From the NCBI GenBank assembly GCA_026724425.1, contig JAIUCV010000009.1, positions 15,263,294 through 15,327,293 of the forward strand: 64,000 nucleotides of DNA, written 5' to 3'. Below, piece after piece: positions 1 through 12,984 of the stretch (position 1 is the first letter of the stretch; the number at the start of each line of letters is the position of its first letter). This stretch comes from Erythrophleum ivorense. Its lineage: Eukaryota; Streptophyta; Magnoliopsida; Fabales; Fabaceae. The translations under genes and the position numbers were made by a program. The notes under the pieces were generated by a model, which ran no database searches, had not been told where the DNA came from, and worked only from the letters and a program-made list of their open reading frames with translations.

Positions 1-881
1 TCAAAGAATCCCAATAGCTTATCTCCCATTCAATCATACATAATGGATACAAACAAGTCTCATAAAATGCATGTATAGTCATGTTAGCATGTGCAAACAT
101 TCAAGAGGCATTTTCATCATTTGAGAAAGTCATATATAATGTACAAAGGCTTGCCAAGCAAGTAGATTAGCTCACCCAATTTCTTGTGGATGTTGGACTT
201 GCCTCAGCCATTCTTTAAAGGCATTCTTAGACTCAACCATGCTCTTGGGAGTCCATCTTACTTTTGGGAGGCTCTTTGCTTTGTCTCAACTAATTTTAAG
301 AGTTCTTGGCTCATCCTTACCATGGCTAAGGGTTTTTAGCCTCACCACACTCAAGCAAACCCAAGCACACATTATAAACATCATATAAAACATAATATGT
401 CATCATAAAACTATGGCATGTGAAATCATGCTATCATACTTTTCATAACTTGAAAATACACATACACACATTCTAAGACAATCTAAGCACATATCCATGC
501 ATGAGAGAAGGTGGAAAGAGCTACCTTGGAAGCAATTACACACTTTTTCCCTTGAATCTCCCTTCCTTGCTTTGGTCACACACACAAAAGTGTGGGAAAG
601 ATTTCTCTTGGCCTAGACACAATTTATGGAAGCTAATTGGGTTTATGGACTCAATTCTAAGGCCATAAAATTTGCTTAAACACTAGCTTAGTCTACAACC
701 TCATTATGATTCCATAATTGTACCTAATGAAGCAACATCCTTCAAATAAATTCTAGGCTCTATTATTTCCTTTCAAATATGATTCTTGACTCATTTTAAG
801 CCTCTTGGAGTCGTCACACAATCAAAACCAAAAGCCTAGCTATATGTTGCTTCTTTAGGTCATATTATAGAGCACAAGGCA
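1..881 (-). mobile_element. Gypsy LTR S0, inner part (continues off the left edge)
   Basis: This is the middle part of a long Ty3/gypsy LTR in minus orientation. It matches the reverse complement of about 2253-3130 in the plus-strand LTR that follows, and runs parallel to 57100-57990 in the solo LTR at 55645-59521 (same phrases on the same strand, such as the start of the window against 57106). At 881 the match is cut by the inserted LTR S1 and resumes at 4588. The short open frames here have no recognisable protein and lie within non-coding LTR sequence. The left end and left TSD of this LTR are outside the window. Confidence 0.85.
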
Positions 882-3800
882 TGTAACATCCAGTCCCTCC
901 ATAAACGTGAGAAACATAATGTTCAGTTTCTCTGTAAACGTAAGAAATGAGCCAGATACAAAAGGAAGTCCTCGAAATAGAAGGGATTGGGGCCAACTAA
1001 AATTAGGATAAAATTTTAAATAATAGAAAATGAGGACTTGAGCCTTAAGTTGCCCAAAAATCGAGATATGAGTGATTCGAAAAATTTGTCGAAAGGCCAG
1101 TGGCATTTTCATAAATAAGTAAAATTTTTGGAAAACATACAGAAGGGCTTTTTAAAATGAAAGTTTTGAGTCCTTCAGAGTTCTCAGAGGCCCTGAAAAT
1201 CATAGGAAGCCTCGGGACTGGTAAAGACCCTCCGGTGTAATTTTTTCAATATCAGTTGACTTAAACTTTGAAGATTCATTCATGAGGGTTTTAGCTCCGA
1301 TTTGAGTGATTCCAAAGTCATTTTATTAAATTGGGAACCTATTTGTTATGATGGAAAAGACGGTTCTAAAAAAGGAGCTAAAACGAAGGAGAAATGAAAA
1401 TGTAAAGAATGAAGGGCAAAATGGAAATTATAAGAATTCTTGAAGCTTCTTAGACTCTCTCCATTTCTCATGTTTCTTCTCCTTTATTTGTCCGACCTTC
1501 TTGCTGCCCTGAGACAAAAAAACATTCTGCTCTTCTAGGCGCCCCAAGTGAAGAAGAAAAAGGAGAGAAAATTCAAGCCAAAGGTAAGGAAATTTCTTGG
1601 TTTTTTATGCTTCACCTTGGCTAACCTCTTCTTCCCTTTTTCCTTCTTCTTCTCCATGATTTTTTTGAAGTTTTGAGAGCTATTTTGAAGGGAGAACAGA
1701 GGAGAAATTTCGAAAATCAAGTAAGGAGGCCAAAGAAGGCAAAGAGCAAGCAAAGAAAAGCAAAAAAACAAGGTAAAACTTCCATTCTTTGGTAGTTTCT
1801 TCCTTCCCCTTCCTCTTGCACGAATTTGGCCACTATGAGCCCAATTCTTAGGGGCTATTTTCTATCTAATTCATGGAGAGATTAGGGGTTTTAGGTGGCA
1901 AGGATTAAAAATGAAATAATAGAATCAAGAAAGGAGCATTAGGAAACAAGATAGAATTATTGGGGATCTAAATGCTCCCTTACAAATATGACTTTATATG
2001 AATATTTTTAGGCTTAATTGAATGTTAAAACATGCTCCTAAGATCCCTAAGAGGCTCCCTACATGCTTCCTCTTTCAAGAAAACAAAGAGAACTCCATGG
2101 AAGGCCAATGCACCCATAGTCTCGGCCTAAGCAAGTTCACCTAGCTAGGGAGAGTTTCAAATTTTTCTAAGGCAATTTTTGAGTCATATATGATGAATAA
2201 ATATAAGAGGAGGCCTTGGAAAAAATTTAAAACTCAAGGAAAGTGAATTAGGGTCATAGGTTCCATATTATGACCTAAAGAAGCAACATGGTACTAGGCC
2301 CTTTATTTTAATGGTGTGGCAGCTCCAATAGGCTTAAGAGGAGTCAAAAATTATACTTGAGAGGAAATAATGAGGCCTAGAAGTTATTTGAGGAGTGTTG
2401 CTTCATTAGGCACCATTATGGACCATAATGAAGCCTATAGAGTAATCTAGGGCTTAAGCAAATTGTATAACTTTAGAATATGTTTCATGAACCTAATTAG
2501 CTCCCTTAAATCATGTCTAGGCCAAGAAAAACTGCCTCCACCAAATTGTGGGTGTATAACCGAGGCAAAGGAGGAAAATCCAAGGAGAAAAGTGTGTAGA
2601 TTTGCACAAGATAGCTCTCTCTACCTTCTCTCATGCATGGATGTGTGTTTAGCTTATTTTAGAATGTGTGTATGTATATTTTCAAGTTATAAAAAGTATG
2701 CTAGTATGCCTTTATATGCTATGATTCTTGATACCATATTATGTTTTCTAATAAGTGTGTGATGTTTGTATGAGTTTACTTGAGTGTGGAGAGGCCAAGA
2801 ACTCTTTCCTTTGGTGAGGATGAGCCAAGAACCCTTAAGATTGGTTAAAACAAAGCAAAGAGTCTCCCAAAAGCAAAGTGGGCTCCCAAGAATATGGTTG
2901 AATCCAAAGTGCTTAAGAAATGGGTGAGGCAAGTCTAAAACCCATGAGGAGAAGTGTGAGGCCAATCCAAACACTTGGTGAGCTCTTGAATGATTTATAT
3001 GAGTTGTTCACATGCTAAGTTTGCTTTTGAAATATTTATGGCTTTTATTTTCTCCATGCATGCATTTGTAAAGTTTACTTGCACATGTTATGTATGATTG
3101 AATGGGAGATAAGCTATTGGAATTCTTTGAATCTCATCCCTTCCTCTTCAATGATCTAACATGTTAGGTGGGTTAAGTAATTATGGTGAAGGGAGCCAAC
3201 AACCATGAAGAGTAAGGATTGACAAGCTTATGTATTATTTTGCCCATTTTAGAACCATAATGATAGTTCATAATGTATATGATGTTGTATATGTTCCATG
3301 AACCTTGAGACACGTGTAAATATACTATTATGTGATGTTTAGATGTATGAAAATGATATATGACCCATAGCACTTATTTTGAGTATGTAATGCCAAAGTG
3401 TGCAATAGGGAACTTTGATAAAAGTATGCATAAGTGTGGGTTGAATGGCCAAAATGAGATGCATGAGGTTTGGGTAGCTTACTTAAGTATCAAATGTACT
3501 TTTAGACTTGCCCAAAAGGTGCCAAGACTAAGGGAAATCCATTTGGCAACTTTGGCACCCTATAAGAAGTCAAAATTGACCATTATGGAACCCTATATCA
3601 CTTTTTAGCCAAATTAGTTAATCTTGATTTGAGATTTGGCATGAAGTTAGTTCTCATTGAGAGATTTCTAAGAAGCTAAAGATCATGATTTTCAGAGGTC
3701 TACAGAATATTTGATGATTTTTCAAAGTTGGCAAAATTTATAGAAATAGTCTGATGCATTGTTACAATGGTCTGAAATTGTTTTATGTCACATGAGACAC

Positions 3801-4587
3801 AAATGGTGTCCAATTGCCATGAAATTTTATACAAAAAAACTAGGAAATTACAGTGACTCATTACAATTAGAATCACCTCATTTGGGTGTCTAGAGAGGAA
3901 GATATGAATTTTTGAAGTTTCTATCCAATATTAGTAACCTTGCCCGACCAAAAGTACTGTTCTATCGAATTCTGAGGTATGGGCTTGATGAACTGATCTA
4001 GATATATTTTTTCTCTCTATTTGACATCCACAGATTCCTATATTAGTATTATTTTCATATATTGGATTTTTTTGGAATTAATTAGATATTTTTGAAGTTC
4101 ATATCAGTAAACTGTGACAGCATCAGGACCCAGTCAGACCTCCAAACTATTTTGCATGTCAAACGCTCTGTGTGTAGGATGTTATGACTTATAAATATTT
4201 TTAGTATGAAGTAGACATCCTAAGATTTCCATAATGACCAAGATTACATGATTTTAATTTTTCTAGATTTAGTTATGATTTTCCAAAATTTGCCCATAAA
4301 TGAGGCCAATTATGGCCGAGAATAAACACTCATTTTCCATATCTCTTTTCCATTTCTATGAGTTGTAGGTATGTTTTTATGATACAAATGAATTGTAATA
4401 AAGTAATTAAATATGAGGGGGAATAGTATGAGCTCACACGGTCCACGTGACACTAAAATAAATTTTTAGATATGACGAAACGCAAATAAAAGTCTAATTT
4501 TCATGCTTCTCCATGGGAATCATATATATGTTCCATGATAATTATACTATTCAAAGGCATGGGATGAGATAGAATTATGGTGTTATA
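882..4587 (+). mobile_element. Gypsy solo LTR S1 (3.7 kb), TSD AGGCA
   Basis: A complete LTR starting TGTAACATCC at 882 and ending GGTGTTATA at 4587 (final CA decayed to TA). It is flanked by the perfect 5-bp duplication AGGCA at 877-881 and 4588-4592. It is inserted in the opposite orientation inside LTR S0: the interrupted S0 sequence resumes directly after the TSD. No PBS, PPT or gag/pol adjoins it, so it is a solo LTR left by LTR-LTR recombination. Its first 1.6 kb and last 0.65 kb resemble the LTRs of element B, but S1 carries about 1.4 kb of extra central sequence (roughly 2490-3950). The superfamily is inferred from this similarity to B. Confidence 0.9.
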
Positions 4588-5982
4588 AGGCACCAACTCA
4601 TTTTCTATGGGTTCTAAGTTTTTCCCAAGGCCTCCCCTCATTTTCATTCATCATATATGACTCAAGAATGGGCTTAGAAAAATTTAAAACTCTTCTTAGC
4701 TAGGAGAACCTCCCCTGGCCGAGACAAGGAGCATTTTTGGCTTCCTTTGAGCTTTCTTTATTTTCTCAAGGGAAGAAGCATATGGGGAGCATCTTAGGGA
4801 TCTTAGGAACTCATTTAAACTCTTATTTATGCATAGGAATCATCATACAAAATCAGATTTTACAAGGTATAATTGAAACCCTAGAAATTGCATCTTAAAA
4901 TCTAATAATTTTTTGTTAATTATTTTTGCATATTCTTAGTCTTCACACCCTTTTTCCTTAGATTTATCCTTGATTATGTCTAAAAATTAAGTCCTCCTAG
5001 GGTTTCTCATGTTAGGCAAAATAGAGGAGGAGAGGAACCAAAGGTAGTAACCATAAGAAGAGAAATTACCTAGTTTTCTTGCTTTTTCTCACTTGAATCT
5101 TGCTTTCTCCAAGCTCTTCTCTTCAAATCCGAAATTTCCCCTAAGTTTCTCCCTTAAATAAGATTTATAAACTTCATTTTAATCAAAGAAAACAAAAGAG
5201 AATGGAGGAGAGGAGGTTTGGATGGAAGGAAGCATGAAAAACTACCAAGAAATCATACCTTAAAGCTTGAATTTCTTCTCTTCTTCTTCTTCCCTTGGTG
5301 TGCCACTCTCCTAGGGTTTTTCTTTTGATTTTGGGCAGAACAATCTGAAGCTAAATGAAGGGGAGAGTGAGGCACCACCTATATATATAGGGGGAGGAGA
5401 AAACATTTTTCAAAAATTTCCATTTTATCCTTTATTTTTTGCATTTTTATTTCTCCTTCATTTTAGCTCCTTTTTTAGAATCGTCTTTTTTATTATAGAA
5501 TTCAGGTTCCTAATTAAATAAAATACCTTTGGAATCACTCAAATTGGAGCTAAAACCTTTCCAAATGAATTTGTCAAAGTTCGGGTACACTAACATTGAA
5601 AAACGTCCATCGGAGGAAATTTAACTGTCCTGGAGCTTCCTATAGTTTTCAGGACCTCTAAGAACCCCAGAGAACTTTAAACTTTCATTTAAAAAGCCCT
5701 CCTACGTGAATTCCAAAATTTACTCAAAATTACGAAAATACTATTACGTTTCATAAGTTTTTCATAAGAAATTATTTCTTTATTCTAGCTCCATTTTTCT
5801 TCCTGTCTGAGCTTGGGATTCTCATTTTTAGGAGTTTAGAATGCTTCCCAAATTTTTTAGGACCATAACTATTTCATTTCTGGGGACTTCCTTTTGTATC
5901 TGGTGAATTTTGTTCATTTACAAAGAAACCGTATGTTATGTTTCTCACGTTTTCTCTGGTTTTCAAAGAACCAGATGTTACA
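4588..5982 (-). mobile_element. Gypsy LTR S0, 5' (U3) part
   Basis: Continuation of the minus-strand LTR interrupted by S1. Its LTR start is at 5982 (plus strand ends ATGTTACA; minus strand reads TGTAACATCTGG). The segment parallels 57985-59521 in the solo LTR S3 on the same strand, including the stretch near 5880-5980 that matches 59440-59521. The following bases GAGAG (5983-5987) are the expected TSD; the other copy is off-window. At this junction the sequence becomes the LTR of element A, so S0 was inserted into the 5' LTR of A. No gene is present. Confidence 0.85.
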
Positions 5983-8040
5983 GAGAGTTTGAGACTTATA
6001 GAGAAACAAAATAGAGAGTAAGGAACAAAGAAAGAAGGAGGTGAAGGAGAAAGAAAGAGCTTGGATCCACTTTTAATCGAAACCAAGAGGTAAGACTTCT
6101 TGTCTTATTAGGAACCATGTTTACATCCCTATTTCTTCATCTTCACCTTCTCCTATGTTTCTTTCTCTAAAAATCTTGAGGTTTCCCATGGAAACTTCTT
6201 GAAACTATTGTTTGATGTTGTTTAAAGGCTTAGATGATATCTTTGTGATGATTAAATATTGATAACACATTTAAAGTGACCAAAAAGCCATAACTCCTTC
6301 ATGTACCATAAGTTTCTCTATCTAATGGAAGGTTCTTGAAGAACCTCTTAAGCATTATTTTGTTGCTGTAATAAATCCTAAATAAAGTTATTGTGATTAC
6401 TAGGTTCTTGTGGAAGGTTTAAATTTTATTAAAAGGCTCACCATCTTCATTTATTCCACTTTCTCTTTCTAAACCTTACTCTCTCATTAGGTTTTTATAG
6501 TTCCTAATCAAAAGCTTGTGATTTGGGATGTGATGAGTTTTTGGCTATTATTTGAATGCTTTTAAGTGTTATTGTATTGAGCAAATGGCAAAGAAATTGA
6601 TAAAAATAAAAACATGGATTTTTGAAGCTTTAAATAGTTAACAAAAAGTTGAAGAAGAATGTGAATAGCAATTGCATTGCAACTTAAAGTTTTATGTTGT
6701 AGCACAAGTCATTAAAATGAGGTAGAAATGTTGGATGATAATGAACTATGTTGAAGCACTTGCTTTATGTTGTAACATATTATTTCTATGTCATGGCGCA
6801 AGTCACCAAAAGGAGGAAGAAAATTTAGGTAGTAGTGAATTATGTCTTAACTCACATTTTATGTCATGGTGCAAATTCGCAAAAAATGGAAAGATTTGAA
6901 TTTTAAGTATATTTTGTCAAGTTTTGCTTAGAATCAGTATTCAATACTTAAGGTACATGTAAGTTGAAGTCTATTAAGGATTATGAACCATTCTTTAGTC
7001 CTCTTGAATTCATAATTCTTTACTTTATTGTATGCACAATTGTATATGAGTGTGTGTATATGATTTTACATATTAATCTCTTGGAACACTAAGATTATTA
7101 AAACTAATTCCTAATGACTAATCTCTTATGCTGGATTATATGTTTGGAACCTACAAATAGATGATTTTACCAAAGACAACATCTATGTATTGATAACCAT
7201 ATTTCTTATAAACCATGATCCCCACACACAAATGACTAAACATAGCATGATGCCCATTTATAGATGACCATATCCTTATACAATATTCCCCTATATGGAA
7301 GAATAAACTATAAGATTTTATTCATGCATGGATGACTAGTGCTTGGAATTACCAAATATGGACAAGGGACTACAACTTATTTAAAATACTGAAGAAATTA
7401 AAAGACATCTTTAAAAGAAATAGGTTTCAATAACTATTATGTGCACTTTATGATTTACATATTATGTAATGATATATGTGCTAATCTATACATCCTTTGA
7501 TGAAATTATATGAATTGATAAGTTATTCTCTTAAAAACAAGCATTGCATAGCATCATGATTATGTTTGGGTATATTTTATATTGAATTATTAGATGCCAT
7601 TAATGTCTAGAAGAGATAATTCTTTAGGGATGATCTCCATATCAATTTCCCTTTAGGGATGTAGGTTTTCTTTTGAGATGGATTAGTTTCCCTTCAAGGA
7701 TGTAGCTTTTCTGCAAAGATGGACTAGTTTCCTTTCAAGGATGTAACTTCTCTTCAGAGATGGACTAGCTACCTTCCGAGGATGTAGCTTTTCTTTGGTG
7801 ATGGATTAGATAATCTTATTTTTCTTTTACATGTGATATAAATCTACTATAGGGGATGCCTTAAACTTTATGTTTACAATTGGTTTCTTTTTATATATTT
7901 ATGGATAGTTTAATTATTATCTTCATGTGTAGATGTGATAGATAGGGAAAATACTCATCTACCCTGTGGTGATACAATGCTTATGAAAACTTAGGCCTAT
8001 ACTCTATGCTAAAATACTTTAAAGACATTAGACTCTCGAT
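5983..8040 (+). mobile_element. Element A: remnant 5' LTR/leader of an old gypsy element
   Basis: Bases 5983-6261 match 10264-10536, which lies in the 3' LTR of the same element (shared GAGAGTTTGAGAC/TTAAGAC start and the sequence up to TATTGATAA). The rest, to about 8040, is AT-rich non-coding sequence with a short tandem array (7646-7809). It leads straight into an integrase fragment, with no recognisable gag, protease or RT between, so the element has a large internal deletion. I could not find the LTR end or a PBS, so the boundary of LTR against leader is unknown. Confidence 0.6.
7646..7809. repeat. Tandem repeat, four units of about 41 bp, in element A
   Basis: Four diverged copies of a unit reading roughly TTTCC-TT-AAGGATGTAG-TTTTC-TT-AGAGATGGA-TAG. 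The units start near 7646, 7687, 7728 and 7769. Arrays of GGATG-type units are a feature I associate with LTRs or leaders of this kind of plant gypsy element. No coding function is apparent. Confidence 0.75.
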
Positions 8041-9480
8041 GATTATTTGGCCCCACAGCTTGTAGTTAAGCAAGCTCAAGATAGAGTGTGACCTAAGATC
8101 CCAAATAAAAGAAGCCCAAGAGCTAGATTTGTCCTTGCAAAAGCAATTAAGACACTATGGATTTTCTATAGCCTCTGATGGAACCATCCTACTTCAAGGA
8201 AAGGTATGTGTCATAGATTAAGCTTAACTTGGATAGAAGATTTTAGATGAGGCTTATAAGAGTATGTATACTATTTACCTTTGTTCCAACAAGATGTATT
8301 AGGATTTCAAGAGAATATATTGGTGGCTGAGAATGAAGAGGGAAATTGTTGAGTATGTAACAAAGAGTCTTATGTGCCAAAAAGTCAAGATAAAACACCA
8401 AATATCCTCAGGTTTGCTCTAACCTTTAAAGATCCCTAAATAGAAATAGGACAATGTCATCATAGACTTTGTGATAAGACTACCTAGGACCCCTACTAGT
8501 AAGGACGCTATAATGGGTAGTTGTATGTAGACTAACCAAGTCTACTCACTTTCTATCTATTAAAGCCAGTCACTTCCTAGATAAGCTTGCCTAGTTGTAC
8601 CTCTAAGAAATCGTGAGGTTGCATAGAGTACCCTTTGGTATAGTGTCAGATTGATTCTAGATTTATCTCTAGGGTTTGGGGAGCATTACTAGAAGCATTT
8701 GATACCAAATTGCAGTTTAGTACTGCTTATCATCCTTAAATGAATGGTCAGTTAAAAGAAACAATTCAAACTTTACAACGACATGCTGAGAGCCTATACC
8801 TTAGGGGGAGAGTTGGGATAGATATCTACTATTAGTAGAGTTTACATATAATAATATTTTCCATTCTGGTATTGAAATGGCACCTTGCAAAACCCTTTAC
8901 CATGGAAAGTGTAGATCACCCCTTTGTTGGTTTAAAGTTAGGGAAAGGGAAATGTTGAGACTATAATTGGCACACGAGATCTCTTAATAGCTTAAGCTAA
9001 TTTAGAAAAAGATGCTTAATGCCCAGAATAGGCAAAAGAATTACTTTAACAGAAGGAGAAAAACTTAAAAGTTCGAAAAGGGAGTGCATGTATTTTTCAA
9101 AGTCAGTTTTACCACCAATAGAGGTAAATCCCCCAAATGCAAAAAGTTGAGCCCTAGACACATTGGACCTTTTCAAATCATAAAAAAGGTTGGACCTATT
9201 GCTTGCCAGATTGCATTACCACCTTCACACCATTTTTCATGCATCTTAGTTTTGAAAGTATGTTCCTAATCCTTCACAGGTCACAGAGGAAGAGTCAGTG
9301 TAAGTTAAATAGAATTTGTCTTATCAACAAAGACATATCTAGGTTGTGAGCACTGATAAAAGACACTTGAAGAATAAGATGATTTCCCTAGTAAAGATGA
9401 TTTAGAAAAGGCTAACCTCGAAGGAGGCCACATGGGAGATGTAAGATAAAATTAGAGTAAAATATCTAGAATTATTTCAA
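8041..9480 (+). pseudogene. Element A: decayed gypsy integrase with C-terminal chromodomain
   Basis: Translation in shifting frames gives the end of the RNase H-integrase linker (HPG-like region around 8250-8300), the zinc-binding region (CQKVKIKHQ near 8380), the integrase core around 8440-8800, and the post-core segment KLSPRHIGPFQI at about 9140-9175. A chromodomain-like tail follows near 9390-9470 (LTSKEATWEM). Stops and frameshifts interrupt every domain, so no active enzyme can be made. The enzyme would normally insert element DNA into chromatin. Order and motifs match the better preserved integrase of element B at 16200-17560. The upstream RT and gag are missing. Confidence 0.8.
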
Positions 9481-9529
9481 TAAGATAATTTTAATTCTAC
9501 AAATATTATTCCTAAAAGGTGGAAAGAAA

Positions 9530-10536
9530 TGTAACATCTTCCTCTCAATTAGGATTTATTTAATAATATTTAAGTAATTTAGAATAAATTAAAAGATATT
9601 AGGAAAATAATTAAGAATTAATGTATGACTAAATAAGGGATGTTTAGTGAGCTTTGTATTTATAAAACATAAAGAATTTTTTGAAATTTTTTTGGATTTA
9701 ATAGAACTTTTTTTTGGAATTTTTATGAATTTATTGGAATTTATTGTAATTATAAAATTAGGAGAAATTATGAAATAAATATTTGGGAAGTTATTTTTTA
9801 GAAATTTTTGAGGCCAAAAATACCTTAAAAATATTTGTGAATAAAAATTTTTAGGTAAAATAATGGGGTCAAAATATAAATATTAAAAATTTATGGCTAA
9901 AACATGTAATTTTAGTCGAGACTAAAGTTTAATTTTAGCATAGTCAAAATTTAATTTTGATTTGGGTCAAAAAATTTTTTTTACTAGAAGAGAATGCTGT
10001 CAAAATTATGAGCAAGATGAAAATTTTAATATGTAAGTTTCTATAATTGATAATAATTTTTATACCTAATATTAACCAAATTAAGATAAAATTTTATTTT
10101 GTCAGTGTAAGTTAATTCACTAACTTTATGGAGAAGGCAAAACTATTATGCTATGAGAAGGAGATACTTAGATTTGGGCTGGAGACAAAATGTACACTTC
10201 CTTAAATTGCCTCTCACATCATTAAACCAATTCATTTTCACCCATTAAAACATAGGGAGAGAAGGAGAGAGTTTAAGACTTCTAAAGAAACAAAATAGAA
10301 AGCAAGGAATGAAGGTAGAAGGAAGTGAAGGAGAAAGAAGGAGCTTACATCATCTAAGAGGTAAGGCTCCTTTTATTGAGAACCATGTTTACATCCTTAT
10401 TTCTTCTTCATCTTCCCCTTCTCCTATGATTCTCTCTCTAAAAATCTTGTGGTCTCCTATAGCAACTTTTTGAAACTATTGTTTGATTTTGTTTTAAGGC
10501 TTAGATGGTGTCTTTGTGATAATTAAGTATTGATAA
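9530..10536 (+). mobile_element. Element A: 3' LTR, cut by element B
   Basis: Starts TGTAACATCTTCC directly after a purine-rich PPT-like tract (AAAAGGTGGAAAGAAA, 9514-9529) that follows the end of the integrase/chromodomain remnant. Bases 10264-10536 match the 5' copy at 5983-6261. Element B begins at 10537. I could not convincingly follow this LTR on the far side of B: only about 20 bases after 19888 resemble the 5' copy. The rest is either deleted or too diverged. Confidence 0.7.
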
Positions 10537-12817
10537 TGTAACGTTTGATTTTCGTTAAACGATAGAAACTGACACTTTTTCAAAGCAAGTCCCTTGAAAT
10601 GAATTAGTTAAGGTCTTGAAAAATTTGAGTAACATTTTAGACTTTTAAAAATGAGAATTTTAGGCTCAGATGGAAAGAAAAACGGAATTAGAATGAAGAA
10701 ACTAATTTTGACAAAAATCTTACGAAACATAATGACATTTTCATAATTTTGAGCAAATTTTGGAATTTACATAGGAGGGCTTTTTAAATGAAAGTTTTGA
10801 ATTCTCTGGGGTTCTCAGAGGCCCTGAAAACCATGGGAATCCCCGGGACAGTTAAATCCCCTCCAGTGGACGTTTTCTAATATTGGTGTATCTGAATTTT
10901 GACGGATTCTTTCGGAAAGGTTTTAGCTCTGATTTAAGTGATTCCAAAGACATTTTACTAAATTGGGAACCTAAATTTTTAATGGAAAGGATGGTTCTAA
11001 AAAAGGAGTTAAAACGAATGAGAAATGAAAATACCAAGAACGAAGGGTAAAATAGAAATTTTTTAAAAGTGTTTCTTCCTCCCACCTATAAATAGGTGGT
11101 GCCACACCTTCTCACTCATTTAAACACAATTTTTCTGCCCAAATTCAAAGAAGAAAGCTAGGGTTTAGGTGCACCAAAGGGAGAGAAGAAGAAGGAGAAA
11201 TTAAAGGCTTAAGGTATGGTTTCTTGGTAGTTTTTCATGCTTTCTTTCATCTAAACCTCCTCTCCTCTATTCTCCTTTGTTTCCTTTGATTAAGATGAAG
11301 TTTACAAATCTATTTTAAAGGATAAATTAAGGGAAAAATTTGGATTTGAAGAGAGGAGCCTAGAAAAAGCAAGATTCAAGTGAGAAAAAGTTAAAAAACA
11401 AGATAATTTCTTCTTCCATAGTTATTATCTCTTCCTTCCCTTTCTCCACCATTTCGCCCCACTCAAGAAACCCTAGGAGGGTTTGATTTTTAGGTAGAAC
11501 CAAGGTGATTCTTAGGAAAAAGTGTGTGGAGATTAAGAATATGCAAAGAGAATTAACAAAAAATCATGAAATTTCAAGATGCAATTTCTAGGGTTTTAAG
11601 TATTTCTTCCTAAATCTGATTTGACCTCTTAATTTCTATGCCTAAATAAGTGTTTAAATGAGCTCCTAAGATCCCTAGAAGTCTTCCCATGTGCTTCCTC
11701 CCTTGAGAAAACAAAGCATAGTCCATGGAGCTTAAAACCTAACATAAGTTCAGCCAAGAGAGGTTCTTATAGCTAGGGGGAGTTTTAAATTTTTCTAAAC
11801 CCATTTTTGAGTCATATATGATGAATGAATATAAGGGGAAGCCTTAGAAAAAATTTAGAAATCATAAAAGTGAGTTAGTGCTTCATGTTCCATAATATAA
11901 TCTAAAGAAGCAACATGTAGTTACGCTCTTAATTTTGATTGTGTGATAACTTTAAGAGGCTTAAGAAGAGTCAAGAATCATATTTGAAAGGAAAGAATGA
12001 AGCCTAAAATTTATTTGAGGGGTATTGCTTCATTAGGTACATTTATAGAACCATAATGAGATTTATAGATCAAGCTAGTGTCTAAGCAAGTTGTGTGACC
12101 TTAGAATCAATTCCATGAACTTAATTGGCTTCGATAAAATTTCAAAGAATCTGTCCGGTACTAAGCGCTCCAACTGACCTTAAGTACTATTTGATTAAGT
12201 TTCGAGCTCTGAGCATACCTGAATTGGTATGGAGTTCTTTTTATCCTCTAGTTAACATCTACTACTTTCTAGATTTGTATCATTTACATGGATTGGATTT
12301 TTGTGAAATTAATTGGACATTTTTGAAGTTTGCTGTAGAATTCTGTGGCAATACCGGTGAATAGCCTGACCTCTAAACCATTTTGAATGTCAAGAATCCT
12401 ATATGTTGAATGTTATGATCTAGAAATATTTTTAGCATGAAGTAGACATGTGTAGCTTTCCATAATGGCCAAGAATACATGATTTCAATTTTTCTAGAAT
12501 TAGTTATGATTTTCCAAAGTTTGCGATAGAAATGAGAAAAATCTGGCTAAAAATATATATATGTATTTTAGGCTTCCTTTTGGTTTCCACAAGATGTAGG
12601 CTACTTTTGGTGATGCAAATGAATTGTAATCATATGATTAAATATGAGAATATGATGTATGAGCTCATATGGTTCACGTGGCACCGAATGAAATTTTTAT
12701 ATGCGACATAACGCTAAAATAGTCATTATTTTAATGCCTTTTTCTTTGAGAATTTTCATGATTCCTAGAAATGAGTTATTTAAAGGCATGGAATGAGCTA
12801 GAAATTATGGTGTTACA
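10537..12817 (+). repeat. Element B 5' LTR
   Basis: Starts TGTAACGTTTG and ends GGTGTTACA just before the PBS. A TATA-like CTATAAATAGG at about 11086-11096, shared with the 3' LTR at about 18160-18170, is the likely promoter of the element. By hand I count about 40-45 mismatches, mostly transitions, between the first 330 bases of the two LTRs, so the insertion is not recent. Open frames inside this LTR are not genes. Confidence 0.95.
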
Positions 12818-12821
12818 TTTT

Positions 12822-12833
12822 TGGTATTAAAGC
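12822..12833 (+). other. Element B primer-binding site (tRNA-iMet type)
   Basis: TGGTATTAAAGC lies 4 bases after the LTR end. The usual plant initiator-tRNA-Met PBS is TGGTATCAGAGC; two changes (C to T and G to A) are present. Confidence 0.85.
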
Positions 12834-12984
12834 AAAGGTTCAGGCTCTTAATGTGGGTTGTGGCTTGTGTTTTTAAGTTGTTGCTATGTGCACATGAGCT
12901 TGTTTATGGATGAATTAAATGTGTGATGGTGTGAAAGTGTTCCTTTGTTCATGTTAAAGTTTATTATGATGTTTTAGCAAAATA

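Noticed and set aside
2463..2974. Open frames on both strands in LTR S1
   Set aside because: Related frames recur in other LTR copies (57260-57770) only because the LTRs are homologous; no protein domain is seen.
11400..11480. Telomere-like AAACCCTAG words
   Set aside because: Single isolated occurrences in LTRs, not arrays.
12822..12833. tRNA genes near TGGTATCAGAGC-like sites
   Set aside because: These are retroelement primer-binding sites of about 12 bases; no cloverleaf-forming sequence surrounds them.
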